Below are positions 1 through 5,211 of a stretch of DNA of 7,718 nt, in pieces (within the stretch, counting starts at the first letter, position 1; each line of letters begins with the position of its first letter). The stretch is taken from NCBI GenBank assembly GCA_937874445.1, contig CALNAL010000070.1, positions 1 through 7,718 on the forward strand. The letters run 5' to 3'. The position numbers were made by a program, and so were the translations under genes. The notes beneath the pieces were generated by a model that saw only the letters and a list, made by a program, of their open reading frames with translations, ran no database searches and was not told where the DNA came from. This DNA comes from an uncultured Acetobacteraceae bacterium (GTDB taxonomy: Bacteria > Pseudomonadota > Alphaproteobacteria > Acetobacterales > Acetobacteraceae).

Positions 1-142
1 CCAGGGTGAAGGAGGGATGCGGCGCCTGGGCATTCGGCGCCGGATTCTGGAGCTGCTTCTGGGCCTGGGCCGGCCCCCCGGAGGGGAGCGCCAGCAGGCC
101 TGCCAGCAGCACGGCGGAGGCGATCTGTCCCGACAGCTTCAT
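1..142 (-). CDS. Exported protein of unknown function, N-terminal fragment (runs off the left end)
   Basis: The first 47 codons of a minus-strand gene are visible; the rest lies beyond the contig end. The ATG (142-140) follows a GGGAAG Shine-Dalgarno (plus positions 149-154) at 6 nt spacing, which fixes the start. The N-terminus is a classical Sec signal peptide: a Lys at residue 2, a hydrophobic core rich in A/V/L at about residues 7-19, and an A-Q-A signal peptidase I site at residues 25-27. The mature protein begins with a Gln/Asn/Pro/Ala-rich stretch (residues 28-42) ending in H-P-S-F-T-L, which looks like a flexible linker before a folded periplasmic domain. No lipobox cysteine is seen. 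The gene starts 26 nt after the stop of the upstream membrane transferase and is probably cotranscribed with it. Too little is present to name a family; periplasmic location is the only safe inference. Confidence 0.75.
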   Translation of the reverse strand, partial: MKLSGQIASAVLLAGLLALPSGGPAQAQKQLQNPAPNAQAPHPSFTL

Positions 143-168
143 GGTTTGCTTCCCGCGCAAGAAATTCC

Positions 169-1221
169 TCACCAGCGGCCCAGCTTCGCCCGGCGGGCCA
201 GCCGGATGGTCAGCAGTGTCCAGGCCAGTTGTGGCGGCAGCAGGGCGGCCGGCACCAGCGGCTTGAGCCCCGGCGGGGCAGCCACGAAGGCCAGGCACGC
301 CAGCCCCCCCAGCCCCGCGAAACCCCAGTGCACCAGGGTCACCGTCCGCGCGTCCAGGCCACTGCGCTGGGCCACCTGGTAGAGATGGCCGCGATGGGCC
401 TGGGCGAGAGGCTCGCCGGCCAGCGCGCGGCGCACCAGCGTGAAGGCGACGTCGTAGAGCACCCCCGAGAGCAGCATCGGCACCAGCAGGAAGGAAAGTT
501 CCACCTTGTCGAACCGGCTCGCCGCCACCCCCAGCACCGCCAGCACGAAGCCGCAGAACTGGCTGCCCACGTCGCCCATGAAGATGCGGGCCCGGGGGAA
601 GTTGAAGGGCAGGAACCCCGCCACCCCCGCCACCAGCAGCAGCGCGGCGAAATAGACGAACCAGCCTCCCTGTGCCGCGCCGATGCCGGCCAGGAAGCAG
701 CCCGCGATCAGCGTCACCCCCGCGGAGAGGCCGTTCAGCCCGTCGATGAAGTTCATCGCGTTGGTGGCGAACAGCACCCAGGCCACGGTGAGGACCGCCC
801 CGAACCAGCCGAGTTCCACCGTGCCCACGCCGGGGAGGCGGAAATCGGCGAGATAGAGCCCGCTGCCCACCGCCGCCATCGCCGCGCCGACCTGCGCCAG
901 CAGCTTGACCGTGAACGGCCAGCTCCACAAATCGTCGATGAAGCCCACCGCCGCCATCAGGATCGCCGCCAGGATCACGCCGCGGAAATAGGGGTCGGCG
1001 ATGCGCGCGAAGGAGGCAAAGCCGTAGAGCACCGCCATGCCCAGCAGGAAGCCCACGACGATGCCCACGCCCCCGCCGCGCGGCGTCGGCACCGTGTGCG
1101 AGGAGCGCGCGTTGGGCAGGTCCATCACCCGCACGTTGATCATGGCCCGCACCACCACCGCGGAAAAGGCGGCGATGCCGGCAGCAAACGCGAGATGGCG
1201 CAGCAGGGCAACCAGGGTCAT
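169..1221 (-). CDS. MraY/WecA-family glycosyltransferase (polyprenyl-phosphate sugar-1-phosphate transferase)
   Basis: A 350-residue multi-pass inner-membrane enzyme of glycosyltransferase family 4 (WecA/TagO/WbpL type). These enzymes move a HexNAc-1-phosphate from a UDP-sugar to undecaprenyl phosphate, the first lipid-linked step of O-antigen, capsule or similar polysaccharide synthesis. Family motifs are all in order: D-L-P-N-A-R-S-S-H..P-T-P-R-G-G-G (residues 34-51), the Asp pair F-I-D-D (94-97), N-A-M-N-F-I-D-G-L-N-G (154-164), F-M-G-D-V-G-S (214-220) and the cytoplasmic H-R-G-H-L-Y-Q loop (276-282). About ten hydrophobic segments separate them. The start at 1221 is chosen because AAGGTGA lies 5 nt upstream and residues 1-30 form the first membrane helix; an ATG 33 codons further up would add a Pro/Cys-rich, non-helical stretch. 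The HRxHLYQ form favours a WecA/WbpL-like enzyme over true MraY. The sugar donor cannot be told from sequence. No other polysaccharide gene is visible in the window. Confidence 0.93.
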   Translation of the reverse strand: MTLVALLRHLAFAAGIAAFSAVVVRAMINVRVMDLPNARSSHTVPTPRGGGVGIVVGFLLGMAVLYGFASFARIADPYFRGVILAAILMAAVGFIDDLWSWPFTVKLLAQVGAAMAAVGSGLYLADFRLPGVGTVELGWFGAVLTVAWVLFATNAMNFIDGLNGLSAGVTLIAGCFLAGIGAAQGGWFVYFAALLLVAGVAGFLPFNFPRARIFMGDVGSQFCGFVLAVLGVAASRFDKVELSFLLVPMLLSGVLYDVAFTLVRRALAGEPLAQAHRGHLYQVAQRSGLDARTVTLVHWGFAGLGGLACLAFVAAPPGLKPLVPAALLPPQLAWTLLTIRLARRAKLGRW

Positions 1222-1432
1222 GGCCGTCACCTTTAGAGCCGATGCGCCCGGAACGGAACCGCCCGACGCGCAGGGCGGGCGCGGTTTGGCGAGAGGGCAA
1301 GGCCAAGGAAGATAAGGCAAGGTGTTCTCCTTTCGGGAAAGGAGAACCAGGAAAGCTTTATCCTATAAGGGCTCCGCGCCTGGGTCAGACGCGGAGCCAA
1401 AATGGGAAAAGTCCTTTTTGCTTCTTTTTCCT
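1222..1432. repeat. Intergenic cassette of four successive hairpins, possible dispersed repeat
   Basis: The gap between aroQ and the WecA-like gene contains four inverted repeats and no plausible gene. (1) 1257-1286: arms AACCGCCCG and CGGGCGCGGTT, with a 2-nt bulge. (2) 1324-1347: perfect 10-bp stem GTTCTCCTTT/AAAGGAGAAC with loop CGGG. (3) 1370-1398: perfect 9-bp stem GGCTCCGCG/CGCGGAGCC, with a further CTG/CAG pairing inside the 11-nt loop. (4) 1420-1447: perfect 12-bp stem GCTTCTTTTTCC/GGAAAAAGAAGC with loop TTCA. The stretch 1400-1450 is markedly A/T-rich (oligo-A, oligo-T) compared with the coding DNA around it. From memory, related 'GGTTCTTTTTTC...GAAAAAAGAAC' palindromes are common between genes in acetic acid bacteria, so this may be a dispersed palindromic repeat. 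Copy number cannot be tested here. Confidence 0.6.
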
Positions 1433-1447
1433 TCAGGAAAAAGAAGC
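1420..1447 (-). terminator. Hairpin overlapping the aroQ stop codon, candidate terminator
   Basis: A perfect 12-bp stem with the loop TTCA sits at the 3' end of aroQ; the loop (1432-1435) contains the aroQ TGA (1435-1433). In the aroQ transcript the hairpin is followed by A5, GGAC, then U4, so it lacks an immediate U-tract and is not a textbook intrinsic terminator. It could instead protect the mRNA 3' end, or simply be one unit of the palindromic cassette that abuts it. The last codons of aroQ (A-S-F-S) are formed by the repeat, which suggests the element inserted at or recruited the gene end. Confidence 0.45.
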
Positions 1448-1912
1448 CTTCTCTCCCTTCCCGGCTTCGGCCTGCGATTCCAGCAGCCGTGCGATGCGGC
1501 GCAGGGCGAACTGGTAGCCCTGCGTGCCACAGCCGACGATCACGCCGTCCGCCCGTGCGGAGAGGAAGGAATGGTGGCGGAACTCCTCGCGCTGGTGGAC
1601 GTTGCTGATGTGTACCTCGAAGACCAGGCCTTCGTAGGCGTTCAGCGCGTCCAGGATGGCCACCGAGGTGTGGGTGAACGCAGCCGCGTTGATGACGATC
1701 CCCGCCGCGTCCTCGCGGGCCTCGTGGACCCAGTCGATGATCTCGTATTCGCGGTTGCTCTGCAGGAAGCGCAGCTCCAGCCCGAGTTCGCCGGCCAGGG
1801 CGCGGCAGTCGCGCTCGACGTCGGCCAGGGTCTCGTAGCCGTAGATCGCCGGCTCGCGCCTTCCCAGCAGGTCGAGATTGGGGCCGTTCAGGACAGAGAC
1901 GAGACGCGACAT
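1433..1912 (-). CDS. aroQ: Type II 3-dehydroquinate dehydratase
   Basis: AroQ performs the third step of the shikimate pathway, the reversible trans-dehydration of 3-dehydroquinate to 3-dehydroshikimate, in the cytoplasm as a dodecamer of small flavodoxin-like subunits. The 159-residue product is close to the family's usual 145-155. The active-site set can be read at the same numbers as the Mycobacterium tuberculosis enzyme: N12 (L-N-G-P-N-L), R19 and catalytic Tyr24 (R-R-E-P-A-I-Y-G), N75 (I-V-I-N-A-A), H81 (F-T-H-T-S), E99 and H101 (E-V-H-I-S-N-V) and R112 (E-E-F-R). The start at 1912 places L-N-G-P-N-L at the canonical position; a start 33 codons upstream would add a basic Arg/Gly-rich leader not seen in the family. 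The ribosome site is weak (GGAAAA). In many alphaproteobacteria aroQ precedes accB-accC; here it does not, and it ends in a palindromic repeat, so it appears to be a single-gene unit. Confidence 0.97.
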   Translation of the reverse strand: MSRLVSVLNGPNLDLLGRREPAIYGYETLADVERDCRALAGELGLELRFLQSNREYEIIDWVHEAREDAAGIVINAAAFTHTSVAILDALNAYEGLVFEVHISNVHQREEFRHHSFLSARADGVIVGCGTQGYQFALRRIARLLESQAEAGKGEKASFS

Positions 1913-2103
1913 GGCGGTTTTCCGGACGGATTTCCCGGAGCGGGCTCGCCCGGGCCCTTCGCGTCTAGTCCAAAAGCGCCCGGCGCACCAGCGGCGCGCG
2001 CCTCCCCTCATCCGTGCCCCCTCGGCGAGTCCGGCCCCCTGCCGCCGGCGGGGAAAACCAGCGGGGAAAATTCAAACCGAAGCGTCCCCCGGAGGCGAGG
2101 AGG
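1913..2103. other. Divergent intergenic region between aroQ and tRNA-Pro
   Basis: About 190 bases separate aroQ (leftward) from the tRNA promoter (rightward). I see no coding region with a convincing start and no RNA fold. The leftward promoter of aroQ must lie here, but I could not identify boxes with confidence. The best leftward candidate, CTGGTG-N17-CTAGAC ending near 1963, matches only part of the alphaproteobacterial consensus. Confidence 0.4.
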
Positions 2104-2132
2104 CTTGCGCGACGGACGCGGCGCGTCTATAT
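2104..2132 (+). promoter_or_regulatory. Sigma-70-type promoter of tRNA-Pro
   Basis: CTTGCG at 2104-2109 and CTATAT at 2127-2132 are separated by exactly 17 nt. The established housekeeping consensus in rhizobial alphaproteobacteria is CTTGAC-N17-CTATAT, so the -10 box is a perfect match and the -35 box matches at four of six positions. Transcription would start about 7 nt after the -10, near 2139, giving a leader of roughly 8 nt before the mature tRNA end, typical of a tRNA transcript. Confidence 0.7.
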
Positions 2133-2146
2133 GCGCGGGCCTTGGC

Positions 2147-2223
2147 CGGAGTGTAGCTCAGCCTGGTAGAGCACTGTGTTCGGGACGCAGGGGCCGGAGG
2201 TTCGAATCCTCTCACTCCGACCA
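2147..2223 (+). tRNA. tRNA-Pro, anticodon CGG
   Basis: A complete 77-nt cloverleaf including an encoded CCA. The acceptor stem is CGGAGTG (2147-2153) with CACTCCG (2213-2219), discriminator A2220, then CCA 2221-2223. The D stem is GCTC/GAGC (2156-2159, 2169-2172). The anticodon stem is CTGTG/CGCAG with one G-T pair (2174-2178, 2186-2190); the loop TTCGGGA gives anticodon CGG (2181-2183), reading the proline codon CCG. The variable loop is 5 nt. The T stem is GGAGG/CCTCT around TTCGAAT. The first pair C-G with discriminator A is the identity feature expected for bacterial prolyl-tRNA synthetase. CCG is one of the two frequent proline codons in these genes, so this isoacceptor carries real load. 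Confidence 0.97.
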
Positions 2224-2450
2224 ATTCCCCTCCCCTGAAAATTCGCCTCCGCTGCGATTTCTCCTGTCCGCGGGAGGCTGCCCCGTGCCGGCGGGCAGCG
2301 AGAAAATCCTGCCGGGTCCGTTCTCCGGCGGGCGGCCAGTCTCCACCGTGTCGAAGGGGACGCAAGCGGAATAAAACGAGACCACTATCGAGTAACACCT
2401 TGTGACAAGCGGTTTTCGTGTCCGGCTTGTCTCGGCTATGAGCGGGATCG
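2224..2450. other. tRNA-amidase intergenic region with three hairpins
   Basis: This 227-bp gap holds no convincing gene. Three inverted repeats are visible. The first is GCTGCCC/GGGCAGC at 2277-2299 (7-bp stem, 9-nt loop). The second is CCTGCCGG/CCGGCGGG at 2308-2332 (8 bp with one G-T pair). The third is GACAAGC/GCTTGTC at 2404-2431 (7 bp, 14-nt loop), which ends 19 nt before the amidase start codon and would fold in its 5' leader. None is followed by a T-run, so termination of the tRNA transcript is not obvious. A relatively A/T-rich stretch at 2366-2400 is the likeliest site for the amidase promoter, but no clear -35/-10 pair was found. Confidence 0.4.
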
Positions 2451-3290
2451 ATGTTTTCCTCCCTGCTCGGTCGACGTGCTTTTTTCGGCACCCTGCTGGC
2501 CGCCCTGGCCGTTGGTCTTGCGCCGCCCGCGGCCACGGCCGCTTCCCGCAAAAAAAAACAGGCCCGCTCCTCCCCCGCCCCTGCCAAGCCGGGGAAGAAG
2601 CATGCCCCGCCGGCCAGGTCCGCCGCGGCCCCGCATGGAAAGCCGCGTCGCCGCCCCCGGGCCCGGCGGGTCTTCCGTCCGATGATCGTGCTCGACCCCG
2701 GCCATGGCGGCCACGACCCCGGTGCGATCGGAGTCAGCGGCGCCTACGAGAAGGACCTCACCCTCGCCGCCGCGCAGGAGCTGCGGCGCCAGCTGCTGGC
2801 CACCCGGCGCTACCGGGTTGCCATGACCCGCACCACCGACGCCACCGTGGAGCTGGCCGAGCGCGTGGCCTTCGCCCGGGCGCGCCAGGCGACCCTGCTG
2901 ATCTCGCTGCACGCCGATTCCGCGCCCCGCAACTCCGCGGCGCGGGGAGCCAGCGTGTATGTGCGCTCCGGCGGGGTCCGGTTCCGCCGGGTACGGACGC
3001 GGGCCGGCGCGCCCGACCCGGCCCTGCTCTCGCGCCGCCTGCAGGCCGCGCTGGTGGGCAGCCTGGCCAGCCGGATTCCCCTGGCCCCGGCCCCGGCGCG
3101 GGCGGCACATCTTTATGTGCTATCCTCGCGCATCCCCGGCGTGCTGCTGGAGATGGGCTTCCTCTCCAACACCCGCGACGAGAGAGCCCTGCGCACCCCG
3201 GCCCATCGTCGCCGCATTGCCGCGGCCGTGGTGGCGGCGGTGCGGATCTGCCTGGCCGAGCCTCAGCCCGGCCCCGACCATCGGACTTGA
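2451..3290 (+). CDS. N-acetylmuramoyl-L-alanine amidase (AmiA/AmiC type), Tat-exported
   Basis: A periplasmic zinc amidase (Amidase_3 family) that cuts the bond between MurNAc and the stem-peptide L-alanine, used in septum splitting and wall turnover. The 279-residue protein opens with a twin-arginine signal: G-R-R-A-F-F-G (residues 7-13), a hydrophobic segment to about 24, and an A-T-A cleavage site near 28-30. E. coli AmiA and AmiC are known Tat substrates, which fits. Residues 31-76 form a very basic Lys/Arg/Pro/Ala linker (17 Lys/Arg, no Asp/Glu). The catalytic domain follows from about 77: zinc ligands H85 (D-P-G-H-G-G), E100 (Y-E-K-D-L) and H154 (S-L-H-A-D), and catalytic E234 (L-L-E-M-G-F-L-S-N). 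No AMIN domain precedes the catalytic domain. The ribosome site is weak (GAGCGGG); the ATG at 2451 is chosen because it yields the intact Tat signal. A nine-A run (2550-2558) encodes the Lys triplet in the linker. Confidence 0.94.
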   Translation: MFSSLLGRRAFFGTLLAALAVGLAPPAATAASRKKKQARSSPAPAKPGKKHAPPARSAAAPHGKPRRRPRARRVFRPMIVLDPGHGGHDPGAIGVSGAYEKDLTLAAAQELRRQLLATRRYRVAMTRTTDATVELAERVAFARARQATLLISLHADSAPRNSAARGASVYVRSGGVRFRRVRTRAGAPDPALLSRRLQAALVGSLASRIPLAPAPARAAHLYVLSSRIPGVLLEMGFLSNTRDERALRTPAHRRRIAAAVVAAVRICLAEPQPGPDHRT

Positions 3291-3306
3291 CCCGACTTGC
3301 AGCCCC

Positions 3307-3314
3307 AGGAGGGA
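3307..3314 (+). promoter_or_regulatory. Strong Shine-Dalgarno deciding a TTG start
   Basis: AGGAGGGA at 3307-3314 lies 6 nt before TTG at 3321. It is the best anti-16S match ahead of any gene in the window and sits in a gap of only 30 nt after the amidase stop. It argues that the following short frame is translated from TTG 3321 rather than from an earlier TTG at 3297, which lies upstream of this site. Confidence 0.7.
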
Positions 3315-3320
3315 CCCGCC

Positions 3321-3497
3321 TTGGCCGATGATTCCACGATTTCCGCCCTCGATCTCGCCCTGATCGCGACGGCCACCCAGCTCACCAGCGCGATGATCGC
3401 CAAATTTCCCTCCGCCACCCGCCCGCACGAGGCGGTCGCTCTCTACCGCCAGGTGCTGGCCCTGCTGCATGAGGAAGCCGTACCGACGGGGGCCTAG
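3321..3497 (+). CDS. Small conserved-looking hypothetical protein, TTG start
   Basis: A 58-residue protein that I do not recognise. It starts at TTG 3321 (M-A-D-D-S-T-I-S), 6 nt after a near-perfect Shine-Dalgarno, 30 nt downstream of the amidase stop, so the two genes are probably cotranscribed. The product is predicted to be mostly helical: an amphipathic stretch A-L-D-L-A-L-I-A-T-A-T-Q-L (about residues 9-21), a short break with Pro-Ser-Ala-Thr-Arg-Pro (31-36), and a second helix H-E-A-V-A-L-Y-R-Q-V-L-A-L-L-H-E-E (37-53). The pattern suggests a small helical hairpin, possibly an oligomer or partner-binding protein. Third positions are G/C-rich as in real genes of this genome. No signal peptide or membrane segment is evident, so a cytoplasmic location is likely. 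Function is unknown. Confidence 0.7.
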   Translation: MADDSTISALDLALIATATQLTSAMIAKFPSATRPHEAVALYRQVLALLHEEAVPTGA

Positions 3498-3525
3498 CCA
3501 TGCCCGCACAACAGAAGACAAAGAT

Positions 3526-3639
3526 GCATGCCTGGGGATATTCCCTGGCATTCCCGCTCTTTCCGACAGTCCCGGAACGGCGCACATTCCGCACGCCGCC
3601 AAGCCGGCCGGAATATCCGCATGCCGCTATTCAAGCGGC
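3526..3639. repeat. Inverted repeats in the leader of the 110-residue ORF
   Basis: The 176-nt gap 3498-3673 is less GC-rich than its surroundings and contains a pair of inverted arms. GCATGC (3526-3531), CTGG, GGATATTCC (3536-3544) on the left match GGAATATCC (3610-3618) plus GCATGC (3619-3624) on the right; the two arms are identical except for the 4-nt CTGG insertion on the left. A separate 6-bp hairpin GCCGCT/AGCGGC with loop ATTCA follows at 3623-3639. These could be operator half-sites, a transcript fold, or ends of a small decayed element. No promoter boxes were recognised. Confidence 0.55.
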
Positions 3640-3673
3640 GGCGGAACCGAACGAAAACACGGGACAAGGTTGA

Positions 3674-4006
3674 ATGGATTATATTGCAATATCCCCGCAG
3701 GACGAACTCAAGACGGGGGCAATTATTGCGGTAGAAACGAGTGGCGAGACCCTGAAGGCCGGCGACAGCCTCAAGATCCTGTTCACTGCGCCGACGCAGA
3801 AGGCGCGCATCGAGCTGCCGGCGTCGGTTGCCGAGGCGAACGGCGGCGCGGCGGCGAAAATCCGCACGATCGTCGAGAAGCACGACGCGGCCGGACTGAC
3901 GAAAATCGGCTACGGCGAATGCCACCTCACGCGCTGCCCCGCCGGGGCACACGCGTTCGACCAGCGCTTCCCGAAAGCCGAGTACTGGGAAGTCGCCAGC
4001 CTCTAG
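3674..4006 (+). CDS. Hypothetical protein, possibly acquired
   Basis: A 110-residue protein that I do not recognise. The ATG at 3674 follows AAGG (3666-3669) at 4 nt. The N-terminal half looks beta-rich and resembles a small beta-sandwich (D-Y-I-A-I-S-P..G-A-I-I-A-V-E-T-S-G-E-T-L-K-A-G-D-S-L-K-I-L-F-T-A, residues 2-39). The C-terminal half contains C83 and C88 (G-E-C-H-L-T-R-C) and several aromatics, ending K-A-E-Y-W-E-V-A-S-L. No signal peptide or transmembrane helix is seen. Codon use differs from the neighbours: six of eight Thr codons are ACG, whereas the adjacent dehydrogenase uses ACC almost throughout, and the first 25 codons are comparatively A/T-rich. With the palindromic leader upstream and a long GC hairpin right after the stop, it looks like an independent unit, perhaps horizontally acquired. 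It could also be a lineage-specific orphan. Confidence 0.65.
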   Translation: MDYIAISPQDELKTGAIIAVETSGETLKAGDSLKILFTAPTQKARIELPASVAEANGGAAAKIRTIVEKHDAAGLTKIGYGECHLTRCPAGAHAFDQRFPKAEYWEVASL

Positions 4007-4018
4007 GGCCGTGCGAAC

Positions 4019-4070
4019 GGCGCCTGGAACCGGCCCGCCCCCTTTCGCGGGGCGCCCCGGGCCAGGCGCC
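4019..4070 (+). terminator. Long GC-rich hairpin after the 110-residue ORF
   Basis: Outer arms GGCGCCTGG (4019-4027) and CCAGGCGCC (4062-4070) pair perfectly over 9 bp. Inside them CGCCCC (4036-4041) pairs with GGGGCG (4049-4054) around the loop CTTTCGC. The structure starts 12 nt after the ORF stop codon. It is not followed by a T-run, so it would act as a non-canonical terminator or a 3'-end-protecting stem. It separates the ORF from the dehydrogenase gene. Confidence 0.55.
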
Positions 4071-4152
4071 GGCGGCGTTGCCCTCCCCGGCCCACCTCGC
4101 TACCTTCCCGCCGATCATTTCGGATGAATTCCGCTCGGAAGGCCCCGCCATC

Positions 4153-5211
4153 ATGTCCGTTACCGTTGCCGCCCCCCGCCTGCGCGTGCTGGCGCAGGCC
4201 ATCGTTGCCGCCGGGGGCAGCTCCCCCGAGGAAGCCGCGATCGTCGCCGACAACCTCGTCACCGCCAATCTTTCCGGCCACGACAGCCACGGCATCGGCA
4301 TGCTGGTGTCCTACGTGGGCGACCTCAAGGCCGGCCGCATCCATCCCAACCGCACCCCCGACGTCGTGCTGCAGAGCGGCTGTTTCGCGGTGTGGGACGC
4401 CGGCATGGGCTACGGCCACGTCGCCGCCCGCCGGGCCATGGAATGGTGCATCGCCACCGCCAAAGAGCACGGCGTGGCCATCCACGGGCTGCGCAACTCC
4501 CACCACGTCGCCCGCGTCGGCACCTACGGCGAGATGGCCGCCCGGGCCGGACTGGTCTCGCTGCAATTCGTCGACGCCCACGCCTTCACCCGTTCCTTCG
4601 TCGCCACCTGGCGCGGGCGCGAGGGGCGGATTTCCACCAACCCGGTGTGCATCGCCATCCCCGGCACCGCCACCAATCCCCCGGTGATCCTCGATTTCGC
4701 CACCAGCGCCGTCGCCCACGGCAAGGTGCGGGTGGCCTACAACTCCCACAAGCAGGCCCCCGAGGGCTCGCTGATTTCCGCCACCGGCAAGCCCACCACC
4801 GACCCCGCCACCCTCTTCGAGGACCCGCAGGGCGCGCTGATGCCCTTCGGCGCGCACAAGGGGTCCGGGCTCGGGCTGGTCTGCGAGATCCTGGCCGGGG
4901 CGATCGTCGGCGGCGGCACGGTGAAGGGGCCGTTCCCCACCCCGCTGGCCATCACCAACTCGATGCTCAGCATCGTCTTCGACCCGGCCCGGCTGGGCAC
5001 GGCGCAGAGCATGGGCCCCGAGATCGACGGGCTGATCGCCTGGGTGAAATCCGCCGCCCCCGCCGACCCGGCGCTGCCGATCCTGGTGGCCGGCGAGCCC
5101 GAGCGCCTCGCCCGCGCCGAGCGCGAGAAGAACGGCATCGTGGTGGATGACACCACCTGGGGCCAGCTGCGCCAGATCGCCGCCGACTACGGGGTGCCCT
5201 TCCCGGGTTGA
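4153..5211 (+). CDS. Malate/L-lactate dehydrogenase family oxidoreductase (YbiC/HcxB-like)
   Basis: A 352-residue NAD(P)-dependent 2-hydroxyacid dehydrogenase of the Ldh_2 fold (MdhA, sulfolactate ComC, ureidoglycolate AllD, YiaK, YbiC). These enzymes interconvert 2-hydroxy and 2-oxo carboxylates in the cytoplasm and are unrelated to classical Rossmann-fold malate dehydrogenase. Family motifs: A-N-L-S-G-H-D-S-H-G-I-G-M (38-50, catalytic-site His), R-N-S-H-H-V-A-R-V-G (114-123), S-T-N-P-V-C (161-166), D-F-A-T-S-A-V-A-H-G-K (181-191), H-K-G-S-G-L-G-L (235-242). The wording of these motifs and of the C-terminal region (G-E-P-E-R..R..R-E-K-N-G-I) is closest, from memory, to E. coli YbiC/HcxB, which acts on several 2-hydroxycarboxylates. 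The start at 4153 is set by GGAAGG 10 nt upstream and the usual short helix before A-A-I-V-A-D-N-L. It stands alone between two hairpin-bearing gaps, so its physiological substrate is not indicated by neighbours. Confidence 0.92.
   Translation: MSVTVAAPRLRVLAQAIVAAGGSSPEEAAIVADNLVTANLSGHDSHGIGMLVSYVGDLKAGRIHPNRTPDVVLQSGCFAVWDAGMGYGHVAARRAMEWCIATAKEHGVAIHGLRNSHHVARVGTYGEMAARAGLVSLQFVDAHAFTRSFVATWRGREGRISTNPVCIAIPGTATNPPVILDFATSAVAHGKVRVAYNSHKQAPEGSLISATGKPTTDPATLFEDPQGALMPFGAHKGSGLGLVCEILAGAIVGGGTVKGPFPTPLAITNSMLSIVFDPARLGTAQSMGPEIDGLIAWVKSAAPADPALPILVAGEPERLARAEREKNGIVVDDTTWGQLRQIAADYGVPFPG

Noticed and set aside
229..1236. A 335-codon plus-strand frame rich in His, Arg and Gln opposite the WecA-like gene
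   Set aside because: It is the complement of a membrane-protein gene; hydrophobic codons read backwards give His/Gln/Arg runs. No ribosome site or recognisable domain.
2224..2350. A tRNA-associated integration site (attL-like repeat) after tRNA-Pro
   Set aside because: No second copy of the tRNA 3' end is present in the window and no integrase gene lies downstream; the next gene is a housekeeping amidase.
3528..3734. A 68-codon basic ORF starting at ATG 3528
   Set aside because: No Shine-Dalgarno, runs through the inverted repeats and into the 110-residue ORF in another frame, and has random-looking Arg-rich content.
3469..4152. In-frame upstream extension of the dehydrogenase back to 3469
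   Set aside because: The frame is open only by chance; it crosses the 110-residue ORF in another frame and two hairpin regions, and the family begins at the short helix following the ATG at 4153.
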